Source of the DNA: Tulasnella sp. 424
Lineage: Eukaryota; Basidiomycota; Agaricomycetes; Cantharellales; Tulasnellaceae
Reading direction: 5' to 3'
DNA: 64,000 nucleotides
Assembly (NCBI GenBank): GCA_019633425.1
Contig: WSUB01000086.1
Span: 62,001 to 126,000, forward strand
Shown: positions 47,501 through 60,825 of the stretch, piece after piece
Layout: the number at the start of each line of letters is the position of its first letter
How positions within the stretch are numbered: position 1 is the stretch's first letter
Notes under the pieces: generated by a model
Databases searched by the model: none
What the model was told of the DNA's origin: nothing
What the model saw: only the letters and a program-made list of their open reading frames with translations
Translations under genes and position numbers: made by a program

Positions 47501-50500
47501 ACTCGCAGGGAATTCTCCACGGCAAACCAGAGGACTCGTAGGGTATGCTGATCGGTTTCGTGCATTTCATCCAACAGTCTGCGCTCCAATCGTTCCATTA
47601 GATGCTGCACCTGCTCGGATACGAGCATCAGGACTCGCGGAACGTCCTGACTGTTTTCAACTTGAGGGATCCAAGATACGTAGTCGTTCAAGAAGCGCAT
47701 GACTTCCACAGCATCCCCGTGACCAACAATACTCTCTTCAGAGCGAGATTTATTGCCCCATTCGAAGATGAGATCGAAGAGTGCTGGGAGCCGGTCCTCC
47801 AGTTCCACGACTGTCATTCCATGATTCAGCGGTCCTAGTGGCTCGGGATGCGGGGGAACGATGCTGGATTTGAGGATTGCGATTAATCGGACGAGTCGAC
47901 CTGAACCAAGGTATGTTAAGGGACCGAATGAGGAGCCCACTGTTGGACATGGGAGGCCAAAATCGATCAAGGAGTCTCGCCCGCTCTTCCGAGACAGCGC
48001 AGAAGAGTACGACGTTACATTCAACGCTCCATTTCGCCTCCTGGATCGTGGACGAGCGGGGTTACGTTCTGGAGGGCGATTTTCCACCTGCCTGCTGCCA
48101 GTCGGACGTTGAGCGGTAGGCTGGGGATTGTCTGCAGCTGGAGCCTCGGGTTGTAGCACTGCGAGAAGGTCGTTCACGGGCGGACTTGATGGAGGTTCTC
48201 CTTCATCGTCATCAGATATGACGATGGCGGCTTGTCGATCAGCGACGGTACGCTTTGCCCCTGCCCCCTCCCTCCAGGTAATGTTGACCGCCTCTTCGCG
48301 AGCACCATGTCGGTGAGAGGATGACCCATGGGTTAATTTCCGCTGCTGCAAGCTTGGTCCACCTCCCGTCAAGTCCAGGACTATTTTGTCCTTTGAACGC
48401 GATGCTCCACCAGATCCTGTCGCTCCGCTTCTTCCACTTTGATGGTGCCTGCGCCGCTGGACGCCGGATCCTCCGCTTCGTGCAGCACCACTATCGGCAT
48501 ACTGGTGAAGAGTGGTCTGACCTTTTGGCGCCCTTTTCCGCGGCTTTCCGCTGCTCGAATGTCGATTGCGATGAGATGCTGACAATTTCTTCCTCCCAGC
48601 AGATATACCAACGTGCCGAGAAAGCATTCGGTCGATGAGATCACCATCACGCGGAGGCGGCGAAGGTCTTCGGTCCCTTTGCTCGCGAGAGGGTTGACTG
48701 GAGAGTCGAGGGCGCGAGCCTGAGGACTCCAAGGACGGACGTTCTAACCAAGACCCAATATCGACATCGGCCTCTTCGCTTTCCTCCGCTTCACTTGAGG
48801 CGATGCGGTCCTCCAGATCATGCCGCAGGTCCACTATCTCATCCACACTCATCCGGTCATCCTCTTGACTTGGTTGTCTCGGAATGTCGCGTATACTGTT
48901 GCTCCTTCCGCGATCAGAATCCGAACTTTCGGAGTCGCCTCGTATATCCAAACGACCGCCTGGGTTGTAAACACGACGAACTCTCCCCTGTCGATGGTCT
49001 TGGTCAGACTGTGGTTCCGGAGAACGGCTGTGTTGGTCCTCTTCTGGGCTGTTGTGGCTCTCTTCATCTGACGACTGGTCTCCTCCCCTCTCTCGACGCG
49101 ACGCTTGAGCTTCGAGTTTCTTGATCATGAATGCGGGAAGGACTCTGACGAGTGCCTTTTTCCTCTGCCGGTCAAGCTTAGCTTGATGCTCGGTCAAGTG
49201 CTCGTCGTCTTCTTCCGACTCGGTTGTGGCAGGACTGCTCTCATTGGTAACTCTTGCGACAGATTGAACACTGCTGTCCTTTCTTTGACTGCGATTGCCC
49301 GTTTGAGATTTGTTCTCGTTATCCGAAAAGGACTCTGGGATTCTAAATCTGCCCGTTAATCGTGGCGCGACCTCTCTTTCCTCCTCTTCTTCTTCCTCTT
49401 CAGAGTCTTGGTCAGCATCCATACGGGCAGGCTGGTCTATGGTGTCCAGGACCCGAGCGGAAGGTGAACGTCTTGTAGCAGAAGGGCGGGGACGGGATTC
49501 GAAATCAGGGAAGGGGGGTGGTGATGACGACGCATCGTTATTGATCGATGAATGCGGTCGAAGCGGAAGAGACGATCGTATGCCGAAAGCAGCGGTCGTC
49601 GGTGAGGATGATGACGTTTCCACCGGGTTAATTAGGCCATCAATAGGAGGCGGCGTGCTAGATGATGAAATCTGCTGAGAAAGGAGTCATTGAGCAACGG
49701 TCATTTGGTAACAAAGTTGGTTCGAACTCACTGCTCGAGGAGGCGACCGGTGCTTTGATTTTTCGGCAGCCTTCGACGAATAAGTAACAACGGTTTTGTG
49801 CGCACGTTTGTGAATTCCTGTTTCTAGCATTGGTTGTGACAAGAGACTTGTGCTGCGGTCTTCATCGCCATCGTTGCTCTTTGTTCCAAGCAAACCATCC
49901 ATGAAATGTCCTCTCGATGAACTCGGGGAACTCTGCCTTGGGCGGGTTGCAGCGGTGGCTTTCTGCGCAAGGGTTCGCACAGGACCAGGTCGCCGTGGCG
50001 GCGAGTCCGGAGGACGCATTTGACCTGGGCGTCGAGGGGGAGATGCATGTCTCCGCATTGGGCCCGGTCGCCTTGGAGGAGAGTCGCCGTCGGAAGAACG
50101 CAACCTCGCCCAAACCGGGAGCTGCTCCTTCTCTTTTCCTTTCCCTTTGGGAGATAATGACCGTCTCCTCCGTGACCCAGACTCATCATCATCCAAGAGA
50201 GCTTGAGATTCCGCCCACTCCTTATCCTGACTGTCCTCTTCAACGCCTGCATTTGGACCTTGCGACTCATCGCTTGGCCCCGTTATACCTCTAGGGTTCT
50301 TGACCAAAGCTTCCTTCGCACCTGCGCGCATGAGCGTCGCTTTGTACATTAAAGCTTCGCGTGTAAACGGTTGGAGCTGGATGGCCGTGCGGGTTCGCAG
50401 TGCCCGCCGAGGCTGATCGTCATCATCAGGAACTGCAAAAGTTGCCCTGCTCTCAACATTGCTGATCTGAGGGCGTGGCGGGGATGAAGGAGGGTCGGAA

Positions 50501-51449
50501 ACAGCGCGTCGAGATTGCGAAGGTCGGGAAGGTGGTGCTGGGGATGAGTTGACGCTGCTGCTCGTGAAGCTTCCTCGACGGCGGAAAGCGGAAGAAACAA
50601 AGTGAGGAGAAGAGTCAGGATGTTGATTGAGCTGGTTGGAAGAGGCTGAGGGAACATTCGGTTGGCTGGTGTGAGATGCTTGAGATAATCTTGTAGGTGA
50701 GCCGGGGGTGCTAGATCCTTGGCGGGGCTGAGTGTCGGCGTGAAGGAAATCGACTGCACCAGGTTGAGGAGACAGTGGGGACAGTGATGGAGAGAATGGC
50801 CCTCTAGCGGAGGTATTTTGTGTATGTAGTCGTCGTGGAGTGGAATGAAGTTCGGCGGGCGGACCAGGCAATAGTCGACTTTTGCCTAGCTGAGGAGTGC
50901 GTGACGGCACAGAGGGAGACGCAGTATGATTGACCGTAGGGCTCTGAAAAGGCCCCCGCGAAGGCGTCATTGGCGGAGAATGCTGTTGAGCGCGTAGTCG
51001 ACGCTCGCTATCACCATTACGTCCTGTGAACACGTCTGAAGCATTCTGCTTTCTCGAAGCCCGAGATTCGAAACCCGATCGAGAATTGGAAGGGGGAGTC
51101 GCCGAGTGTGCAGAGGTATGTTGGGGATGGTGCTCGGAAACGCGCCCAGTTACATCCTGAGGGGAGGCTCGATGGTGAGTACCGGGGGCGCGACACCGTT
51201 CAAAGCGCCCCTTACGTTCATAACTACATCCTCTACACCGCTTTGTCTCAAAGATTGAGCGTGTTTAACATCAAGTCGTCGCCAGTAGCTTGGGCTTGTA
51301 GCAGCAATCTCCTCGCGTTCTTCGGCGTCAGAGGACTCGACGATTTCTTCGTCTGGGGAGGATTCTATCCTCCGTTTCTTGAAAGGCCTATCAGATGGTA
51401 CAAGTAGTAGCGGATCGTCATCGCTTTCGTAGGAAGCTTGAGACATCAT
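44514..51449 (-). CDS. MMS22/Mus7-like DNA repair protein
   Basis: A large gene of roughly 2,050-2,100 residues. Exons read as 51216-51449, 49732-51156, 46173-49674, 45833-46107, 45489-45764, 45359-45472, 45041-45320, 44907-44962, 44803-44865, one starting at 44739 whose end is unsettled, and a last one ending at 44514. The first half is disordered (Ser/Pro/acidic, many RRPSPP-like stretches). The conserved part begins with IDFGLPCPTVGSSFGPLTYL, the hallmark element of the Mus7/MMS22 family, followed by a long helical region (LPALFDLIFEWGN; FLNDYVSWIP; ARRYLDFAQAESDSRSACIR). These proteins work with Rtt101-Mms1-type ubiquitin ligases at stalled replication forks. Start chosen at the first of two adjacent ATGs (51449). 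It lies 318 bp downstream of RFC3, same strand. Confidence 0.75.
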
Positions 51450-51767
51450 AGATCTAGCATGTCGAAGTGGACCCCACTTGACGCTTTGCGATGTGGACTG
51501 GTGGAAGATCTCGACGCGTAGGAACAAAAACACGAGAACGTGTAGGTAAACAACAAAGTCAGACCGTGGATATTTAACATGAACCACAAAGAAGCAGCTT
51601 CTTGTGAAAGTATTTGATTACGAGGTTCTATCGCTACAGGATCGCATTGCGGAAGGGCAAGCCTTTGATGCTAGGCTGCCACTTCGAGAGACGCATGGGT
51701 CGTCAATACTGCAGAATTACGGTCACGTGATATATAGCTGGGCTTGAAGTGGCGTTGGCGTCCAGGC
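51450..51767. other. Spacer between RFC3 and the MMS22-like gene
   Basis: 318 bp holding the RFC3 3' end and the MMS22-like promoter. A GTCACGTGAT block at 51722 contains a CACGTG E-box. Nothing else seen. Confidence 0.45.
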
Positions 51768-53297
51768 TCATTTCCGCACCGAAATCTCAATAGCGTTCTT
51801 GAATGCGCCTAGAAGTGCAGTGAGCTGAAGCTTCTCGCTACCGCCCGTGGATAACCGATGCCTGAAATCGGTTTGCGTCAGTCTCGAGCAACGGCGATCA
51901 ACCAGTGAACCGAGCATTACTCAGTGGTAGCCAAGTGGTCAAGGAGGTATATCCGGGTATGGGCGGGGAAGTCAATGGTATCAATGTACTCGTATACTCC
52001 GGCAATGAGATCCTGGAGTGCTAGACCTCTTTCGACCTTGAGTTGGTTGATTTCTACCACGATCCAGGTCAGATGCTAGCAGGCGGTAGTTCACGATAGG
52101 TCTCACTGTTATAGCTTGCTGTGAACTCGTCCGTCATCATTGACTTCACAACTGCGTCAATATCTGCAGGGTGTGGGTTGCCGGTACAGTTGTAAATAGC
52201 TGTTTCATCTGTAACATCGTAGGCAGCGTGGCATGCCTGGCAGCGCCATCCTCAGTTAATTTCTTTGAATTGTGGTCGTCAGTTGGCACGCACCTGGAGA
52301 ATATTCAGCGCCCGTCGCATATCTCCTTTGCTCAGCTTCAGCAATGCCTCTTTCCCATCTGGTGTGACATTGACCTTCTCTTTCTCGATGACCTCGTCGA
52401 TCTTCTTTTCCACCTCTTTCACTGCCAAAGGACTAAAGCGGAACCGAGTACAACGACTTTGGATAGCTGGCACTATCTTGTTGACATAGTTGCAAATGAT
52501 GCAGAATCGAACGTTCTTTGTGTACTGCTCGATAACTTTGAAGTGGATGAAGGTTAGCGACTACAGATTGGAAAATGCAAGTACAATCAATACCTCGTCG
52601 GAGGGCGGCCTGAGCAGCTGTCGTCATCATGTCGGCTTCGTCGAGGATGATTAACTTGAATCCCTTGCTGCAATATGCGGAACGTTCGATATTGTATAGT
52701 CATGTTGGAGAACAGGGAAATCCGAACCTAAACAATGTCCGGGTCTCTGCAAAGTTTTTGATTTGTTCTCGAACGACATCGATGCCACGATCGTCTGACG
52801 CGTTGAGCTACGGGGCGAACATGAGCATTGCCACCACCCAAGAGACCAGCCACGCCTCACTTCGAGAATGAATTTCTTATAGTCTTTGCCATATATTCGG
52901 CGAGCTACCGCTAGGATGGTTGAAGTCTTCCCTGTCCCCGGAGGTCCGTAGAACAACATGTGCGGTAATCGGTTCTTGTCGATGAACTTCTGAACTTGTA
53001 AAGCGAGACTTCAGCCAGGCGCGTCGCGTTACGCAACAAGGTGATTCCCGCTTACTGGTTGTTGTAATGTCATCATGCGACACGACGTCGTCGAGAGATA
53101 CAGGGCGATACTTTTCCACCCTATATTGAGGAGCTTCATGTGAGTGTGGTATATTCAAAGCGGTAGCGCGTCGGGGCTAACCAGGGCAAGTTGTCGTCCC
53201 CGTATTTTTCGGTGTCCTTCCCTTTACCTTTGTCAGCAAAGCTAACCGGGCCAGTATCTTGGTCAACATCCATCGCGCCATCTTCTAGGTCACTCAT
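51768..53297 (-). CDS. RFC3: Replication factor C subunit 3
   Basis: A small RFC subunit read across about eight exons (first 53182-53297; then 53120 downward; 52861-52994; 52728-52807; further exons to the stop at 51768). Motifs in order: [12 protein letters not shown] (RFC box), Walker [31 protein letters not shown], Walker [21 protein letters not shown], sensor region [20 protein letters not shown] with the SRC arginine finger, [12 protein letters not shown] (sensor 2), and the C-terminal collar ending [12 protein letters not shown]. Together with Rfc1, 2, 4 and 5 it loads PCNA onto primed DNA using ATP. Subunit identity is inferred from the N-terminal order and the [10 protein letters not shown] wording, typical of Rfc3 (human RFC5). 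It is head to head with the ubiquitin-eS31 gene. Confidence 0.92.
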
Positions 53298-53540
53298 GGT
53301 AGTAGAAGGGTCTAGTCGTGTCGAATAAGTCGTTAGTAAGGTTGCGGCTTAGTCGAAAGCGCGAGATCGAACTAGAGAACGGCTTGGTCAGCGTCCCACG
53401 CACAGTATATAGTCCACCGAAATCTCAATCTAGTCCGCCCTCATCAGCTCGTTTTTGCTTCTCTCAGTCAAGGACTCCACCGCGCAGTCGTTGTTGGATA
53501 GACAAGGAGCAGTTGAACGCTTGGAGACGTCTCGTCCACC
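53298..53540. promoter_or_regulatory. Divergent promoter shared by RFC3 and the ubiquitin-eS31 gene
   Basis: Only 243 bp separate the two start codons, so both promoters and 5' UTRs lie here. A CAGTATATAGTCCACC block near 53402 is a candidate TATA element for the ubiquitin-fusion gene. Confidence 0.6.
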
Positions 53541-54215
<675 letters not shown>

Positions 54216-54392
54216 GGTCCTTGCTGTAACTTTAGTACCATGTTGTATCGCCCCGCCATTGAATGTATCTCCTCGTCTGAACTCGTTCTACCTGCTTGAC
54301 TGCCCTGTCCTGTGTGCCTATTGAGATTGTGGCTGTCATCTTAATGACGATTCGAGTCTGAACCGCGTGAGCCTAAATTACCCTGACAATCA

Positions 54393-56981
54393 ATGCCTCC
54401 TACCACGCCCACAACTGGCAGCAGTCCAGCATCCCTCAATTACCTGGTTATATACAATCCAACACTAAAGCCTGACCCTGCTGCTCCAAAGCAACCAGAC
54501 GTGGACGAAGATGACGAGATCGAGCAGGCGCATATTCTCTTCTACACTGCTCGAGATCGAGCGGTGTCGAGAGACGTAATGCTAAGACAGGTCGGTCTAG
54601 CAAAAGCGCTCAACAACTTCTCAGAGTAAGTTGTAAGTTGGCCGTATGGTCTTTATAGTACTGAGAAGAAGCAGCTGCTGAGGCTTCCTGGATTAAGGAT
54701 GTTCGCATTGCATGGTTGCGACAATGTGCACTCCCAGAAGCGTCGAACGGTGGTCTTCAGCCCAGAGACCGACTTTTGGATGGTTGCGGCAAGTATCATC
54801 TCCTAGAACATATAGTTAATACTGACGGCTATACCGTTGCAGTCGGTAGATGTACCAAAGAATCCTAAGCCTCCAACTTCGACCTCGACCACGAGCTCGA
54901 AGGACAAGTCAAAGCGACCGCCCAACCAGGGCAACGAAAAGGGAAAGTCAACTACGCCTGCAACCACGAACGATAGCTTTGAATATCGAGAGAATGTCTT
55001 ATTCGACGACGTTCTCCGAACATATTTAAGGAGAGGTTATGAAGAATTCAAGGTTTGGAAACTTCACGGTCAGCGAAAGCAAGTGAGACTGATGGACGTT
55101 TTCAAGCTCCTTCACGGCTCGTTCCAACAATACACCTCCGCCTCATCTAGGGCAGCGTTGGAGAAGACGCTTGAGCAGTTCTTCACACCTTGGGCCTGGA
55201 AGTGGGATGTCGACGTGATATCAGACCATTCGACCTCCTTAAACTCGGATGCTTTGGACGACAACGGACCAGAGTTCTCATCGTACCTTGGCATTCCTCT
55301 TCATCCAACCACCCCCTCACAAACCAAGGCCCGCAGTTTGGTTCACCCTATCCTAGATCGGATTTATGCATCCGCCCCACCATCTACCTCTCCAGCCTTG
55401 ATCTGTTTGCAGCCTCCGTCCGTATTTCTTCCTCCTCCTGCACAACAAGATGCCCCAAGTATTCCGCCCTCCTTACCTCGATACCTCCTGTCGACCATCC
55501 AGCTGCCTCCTGAACTTCGGCGTCGTCCGAGACGAGCTTCAGTCGCTTCGACTACGACCCTTCGCTCTCCCCCCAGGAACCACAAGCAAGCAGCAAGTAT
55601 AGCAGGGAGCACTGCGGCGTCGTTTATCCCAAGAATCAACCAAGGACTGGAGACAGTCGCTGGCGTCGCTAACCCTAAGAAATGGGGCTGGCCAGGATTC
55701 TTAACATTTGGAAAGAGTGAAGGTTCGAGCGTTGCTCCGAGCCGGGATACAAGCCCATCTAGGGCTCCAAAGGATCCTGTTTCAGCATCCGCCACCGACA
55801 GTGAGAGCGCAGAAAAGGAAGAAGGTCAAGATCGGGCCCCTACCGCTCCCTCAACCCCTGGCAATGAAACCGAAGTACCAAGCAGAAACGACGCTCAAGA
55901 GTCCAACCACTCTGGTGGTGCTCGCTCCGAACAAGACCATCCGGATCATCACCCGGAAGCAACGGCCGACATAGACCAAAGCCTTCTAGAGGACGCAATC
56001 AAAGATGTTGTGGATCAGATGCGCATCGTGGCTAGCTCAGAGCCGGAATCCACTGACGAACACCCGCCCAACGACCAGCCGACCCTAACTCAAGATGATC
56101 AGGGTGAAGGCGCTGCACTGGACGTGCCGAGTGGAGTGACCACACCTCCATCCGAAACCGATAAGCCAATCCCTACGGCAGACATCACTGTCACAAGTCC
56201 CCCGGACGGATTGCCTTCATTTGCCAACACGACGATACACATAGATGTCCACGGAGAGGAAGATGACACTCCATCCCTAAAGAAGACGAAGCTGTCGTAT
56301 CTCACTGTATGGGTTAATTGTTTGCCGCAATGAGCTCAGCAGAACTAAATGATCAACGCATCCTTCTATAGCGCGGTCGTCTGATATTTGCACTGGTGCA
56401 TGACCTGGAAACGCAAGTCGGGAGCGAGCAGGCTGCCTGGCAAACGGAACTACTACCAAGCATCAGCAAGCTATTGGAAGAGCTCGATCAGGCCATTGAA
56501 AGAGAGGATCTCCGAAGGTGAATATACCGTATTTTTGGGGTATCTCCCTTTCTGAAGACCGTTCGAACAGCGAGGACAAGCTGGTTGGACGCGCTCAATC
56601 CGTTGACACGACGATGCCTGAACGAACCTCTAACATACGTCACATCATCTACGACCCTCATGCGGAGGTCGCTTCAAGTAGCTCGGCGTACAACCCGAGG
56701 TCGCCGCATTACTCTACCGCGAAACAACTTTTCATATCGTAAGTCCCGTCAGTTCGCCTTTTGGACACGATCCCCTAACAATGTATCCCAGATACCCAAG
56801 CGTCAGTGAAGTTTTCGCGCGGGCTAATAGTTTGAAATGGTTTTCTGCGAAACGCAAGACGAGCGATGCAGAAGACGAGAACGACGAAATTGCGTATTCC
56901 AAGGAGGTGTACGCGGAAGTGGGAAGGAAGGACGCCTCGCTTGTCGACGTGGACCAAGAGATGGATCTGCTAATGTCGTAA
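54393..56981 (+). CDS. CCZ1: Vacuolar fusion protein CCZ1
   Basis: Exons 54393-54625, 54698-54788, 54843-56306, 56372-56517, 56571-56738 and 56792-56981 sum to 2292 nt, 763 residues. The first longin domain is recognisable: LNYLVIYNPTLKP, then QAHILFYTARDRAVSRDVML, VGLAKALNNFSEMF, VHSQKRRTVVFSPETDFWMV. It is followed by ENVLFDDVLRTYLRRGYEEF. A long disordered Ser/Pro/acidic insert (about residues 270-480) separates this from a C-terminal longin-like part (RGRLIFALVHDLE; SVSEVFARANSLKWFSAKRK). CCZ1 pairs with MON1 to form the nucleotide-exchange factor that activates Rab7/Ypt7 on late endosomes, vacuoles and autophagosomes. The intron 54789-54842 has a GC donor (GCAAGT); using the GT a few bases earlier would delete the conserved VA of FWMVA. 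Confidence 0.85.
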
Positions 56982-57430
56982 TATACCTTTCTTTTGCTGG
57001 AACCTTTTGATTCAGACTCGAAGAAGAGAGTACTTTTACCATCTCTTTTCACGAGTGCAGTGATGTCGTACCCTAAGTCACATGTTCCAACCATGAGGGG
57101 CATTGGCTACGGAGGGGTGACGTTCAAACCATTCAAGAAAGCGGGGTTTATTTGTTTTATTGGGCGTCCTCCCCGTATTCCATAGACTATTGCTGCCCTC
57201 TACTTGTCCGGAGCACAGCTCTATGTGAAATGCCCGGGGGGGACGTCGACCGCGTCTTGGTTGTTTACATATTTCGGAAGAGCGGAAATGTTTCTAGCTT
57301 TTCTCACGGTTCTATATCTCACGTGCTTTGGAGCAGACTATAAACAAACACCCTCCCTACAACCCAACGCAACTTGTGTTTAGTCTGCCCCAGGAGACTA
57401 GGCGTTCGCCCCTTGGCAGTGCATCAATAC
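56982..57430. other. Intergenic, upstream of the kinase-TPR gene
   Basis: 449 bp with no gene seen. Confidence 0.5.
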
Positions 57431-60400
57431 ATGTCGACTAACCCTACCACCGCTCGTCTGTCTTTTAGCGACGTCCGTGAAAGTCTGTAGACCTTTCCTC
57501 GACTACCCACTTTCTTACTGATCGTGCTCCGGAATTCCCTTGGCTTGCAGGGCTGGCCACGGTGGAAACGAGGAAGAAGCATCAGAAACGGAAGGCCGAT
57601 GTTCTAAATGAAACCTCAACGGCTCTGCAACTGGAAGGTGGAGAGGGAACCCAGACTTTTACGGAAATAGAGACAGGACAGCCAAAGAGGATCAAACTAT
57701 CTGCGGTAGGCAGGAATCGAGACTTGATTTTTCGGGAGCATCGCTTAATCGTCCTTCACTGCAGCGAGACCTCTTAGTTACTCTATCTCGAATGCGGATA
57801 TCCATCACCGAGATCGAATTCGCCAGCAGCAGTTCCAAGGATGGCGGTACTTATGCCGACGTCGCGGTGGCTACGCTTGTCAGGACGGGTTGGGTCGAGC
57901 AAATACGAACAAAAGTAGCCGTTAAAAAGCTTCGATTTGTTCTTAGTGGTGACGTGACTGAGGAAAAGCTTCTTCGGGTAAGCTTTTGCGCTTGCGATGT
58001 TCTTCAAAGTTACCCACTCGTACTCACTAGGTGTTTGTGAACGAGCTGCGTGTATTGGACAAATTATCTCATCCAAACATCGTAGATATCACTGGGTTTG
58101 TGGAGGATACGGAGAACCACATCGCCTGGTTGGTCTTTCCATGGGAAGAGAACGGAAATCTTCGGGAGTTCCTTCGTTCTGGGAAGTGGGAGTTGCCCGA
58201 GCGGGTGTCGCTAGTGCGTTACAAACGTGGAAGCTACCGAATGAAGAGCTTATCATTGGTGCCTTTCAGATTCAAGATGCGGCATTCGGACTCAAATATC
58301 TTCACACTCGGCAGCCCCCCATCTGCCACGGCGACCTGAAATCCGTGAGCTCGGCAATCGCTCATCTGTACCACACCGTCTGACATTTGCTATCGTCTAG
58401 TTGAACATACTGGTCAACTCGGAACATCGCGCCCTCATCACCGACTTCGGTTCGGCGCGTGTCGCTCCACTGATTCAAGAGTTCGAAGCAAACTCAACAC
58501 CCCCGCCAGCGGCTTCAACGAGCCATGTTCCTTTAAACGAACGTCTCCAGTTCAACCTTATTGCGTCCGATACAACGCTTACATTGACCGGTCCCGAATA
58601 CTCCTTTCGTTGGGCACCACCTGACGTTCTTAATGGAGGTCCGCTGGATCTGACGAGTGACATTTGGGCACTCGGTTGGATCGCGTGGGAGGTGAGCTCC
58701 CCGATTCAATGCTCCGCTGACCTATCATATCGACCCGTATCGCCTCAGGCTATCACTGATAGCCATCCATTCGAGGAACTCAATCTGGAGTCAGCCGTCG
58801 TAATGAGGATAATGGAAGGCAAACTTCCACTGCTCTCCGATCACGGTCAACTCTCGCAAATTCGCAGCCTATGCAGTATTATGCTGAGCTGTTGGAAGTC
58901 GGAACCAAAGGAAAGACCGTCGGCAACAGAATGCTCGAGAGCCCTCGAGTGGATTGTAAGTTGGCTGTCATTCTAGTAAACATGAGATAACACTGATGTT
59001 GTAACAGCCGACCATTGTTCCGTTCTCGAAAGATGGCGAACAGCCCACAATCCAGTCCGCTTCTCTATTCCTGAAACTCGGAGAAAATCATCGTTTGCAA
59101 AACAGGGGTGAAGAAGCCACAAAAATGTATGAGCAAGGACTGGCCATTGCACGATCCTCCCGGGATCACTTTCTGGTGGCAAAGCTATCTACCCGGCTCG
59201 CAGAGACTTACCGAACGCGAGCCATGTACGATGAAGCAGAGGCGAGTTTCACTGAAGCAATATCCATCTTCGAGAGCATCGGGCAAGACAGGGGCCGAGC
59301 GGACCCATTGCTTGGGCTTGGGCAAGTCCAGCAATCACGCTTCAACTACGTCGATGCAGAGGCGTCTTACACCCAAGCGATGGCCATTTACGCGAGCGTC
59401 GGGGATGACCTAGGCCAAGCAAACGCATTGGTTGCAATTGGGGACCTCCAGCTAAAACGCTCCAACCATGTCGACGCAGGAGCGTCTTACACCCAAGCGA
59501 TGGCCATCTTCGCGAGCATTGGCGAGGACCATGGCCGAGCGAACACATTGCTCGGACTTGGGCAAATCCAGCAAGAGCAGTCCAAGTATGTCGAAGCAGA
59601 GGCGTCTTTCACTGAAGCGATAGCTATCAGCGGGAGCATCGGGTATGGCTCGGGCCGAGCACACGCATTGCTTGGGCTTGGGCGAGTCCAGGAATCACGC
59701 TTCAACTACGCCGATGCAGAGGCGTCTTATACCGAAGCGATGGCCATCAGCGGGAGCATCAGGGATGACTTGGGCCGAGCGAACGCATTGCATGCGATTG
59801 GGGGCCTCCAGCGAAGTCACTCCAACTCTGCCGATGCAAGAGCGTCTTACACCCAAGCGATGGCCATCTACGCGAGCATCGGGGATGACCATGGCCGAGC
59901 GAACACATTGCTCGGGCTTGGCTACGCCCAGGCAGGGACCTCTAACGACGTCGATGCAGAAGTGTCTTTCACCGAATCGCTGGCCATCAGCGGGAGCATC
60001 GGGTATGACGTGGGCCGAGCAAACGCACTGCTTGCGATTGGGGCCCTCCAGCTATCACGCTCCAACTATGTCGATGCGGGAGTGTCTTTCGCCGAGGCAA
60101 TGTCGATCTTCGAGAGCATCGGGAATGACAAGAGCCGAGCGCGCACATTGTTCTGGCTTGGGCACTTCCAGCGAGAGCGGTCCAAGGACGTCGAAGCAGA
60201 GGCGTCGTTCACCCAAGCGATGGCCATCTACGCGAGCATCGGGGATGGCAGGGGTCAAGCGGAAGCATTAGTTGAGCTTGGGGACATGCAGCGATTACGC
60301 TCCAACTATGTCGATGCAGAGGCCTCTTATACCCAAGCGGTGGCCATCTACGCGAGCATCCAGCATGACCGAGGTCGAGCGAACGCATTAGTTAGTCTCG

Positions 60401-60825
60401 GACACCTCCAGCAATCCTGCTCCAACTACGGCGAAGCAGAGGCATCTTACACCCAAGCGATGGCTATCTATACGAGCATCGGTGATGACAAGGGCCGAAC
60501 GAAATCCTCTCTCGGGCTCGGTATTATTCGATGGCGCCAAGCTCGGTATTCGGAAGCGAGGGTCCTGGTTAACGATGCTGCAAGTATATCTGAACAAATT
60601 CACTATGACTGGGGCAAGGAAACCTCGCGTATGCTCCTGGAGGATGTTTTGGAGGACGAGGGATCTTCAACCGACGGATTTTCAACCGACGGATCTTCAA
60701 CCGAGCCAAGCCTTTCACCTCCAGCTTCGCCAGATGTAACCCATGCCGAAGACATCGTTGCAGCACCACTTCTGGCTGAAGTAGCCGACACGAACACGCC
60801 TGATTCGGTCGATCTGCCACAGTAG
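57431..60825 (+). CDS. Protein kinase fused to a highly regular TPR array
   Basis: Exons 57431-57455, 57551-57705, 57765-57977, 58031-58213, 58270-58344, 58401-58691, 58749-58955 and 59008-60825 sum to 2967 nt, 988 residues; the first exon is the least certain. Kinase domain (about 80-360): VAVKKLRF lysine, ELRVLDKLSHPNIVDITGF, catalytic loop HGDLKSLNIL, metal loop TDFGSARV, and WAPPDV in place of APE. HGD instead of HRD is common in fungal TKL-like kinases; the glycine loop is weak. The C-terminal half holds about twelve 40-residue TPR units (consensus near NYVDAEASYTQAMAIYASIG) that are almost identical to one another, then an acidic Ser-rich tail. Cytosolic signalling is likely; no membrane segment is seen. 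The layout resembles fungal non-self recognition receptors, but ligand and substrate are unknown. Confidence 0.86.
59224..60543 (+). repeat. Eleven complete 120-bp TPR-coding repeat units, with a decayed twelfth after them
   Basis: Units are 120 bp, in frame, with stretches such as GAGGCGTCTTACACCCAAGC recurring. A weaker unit precedes them (from about 59110) and a diverged one follows (RYSEAR, to about 60650). Similarity between units is visible at DNA as well as protein level, the sign of recent duplication or conversion. Confidence 0.9.
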
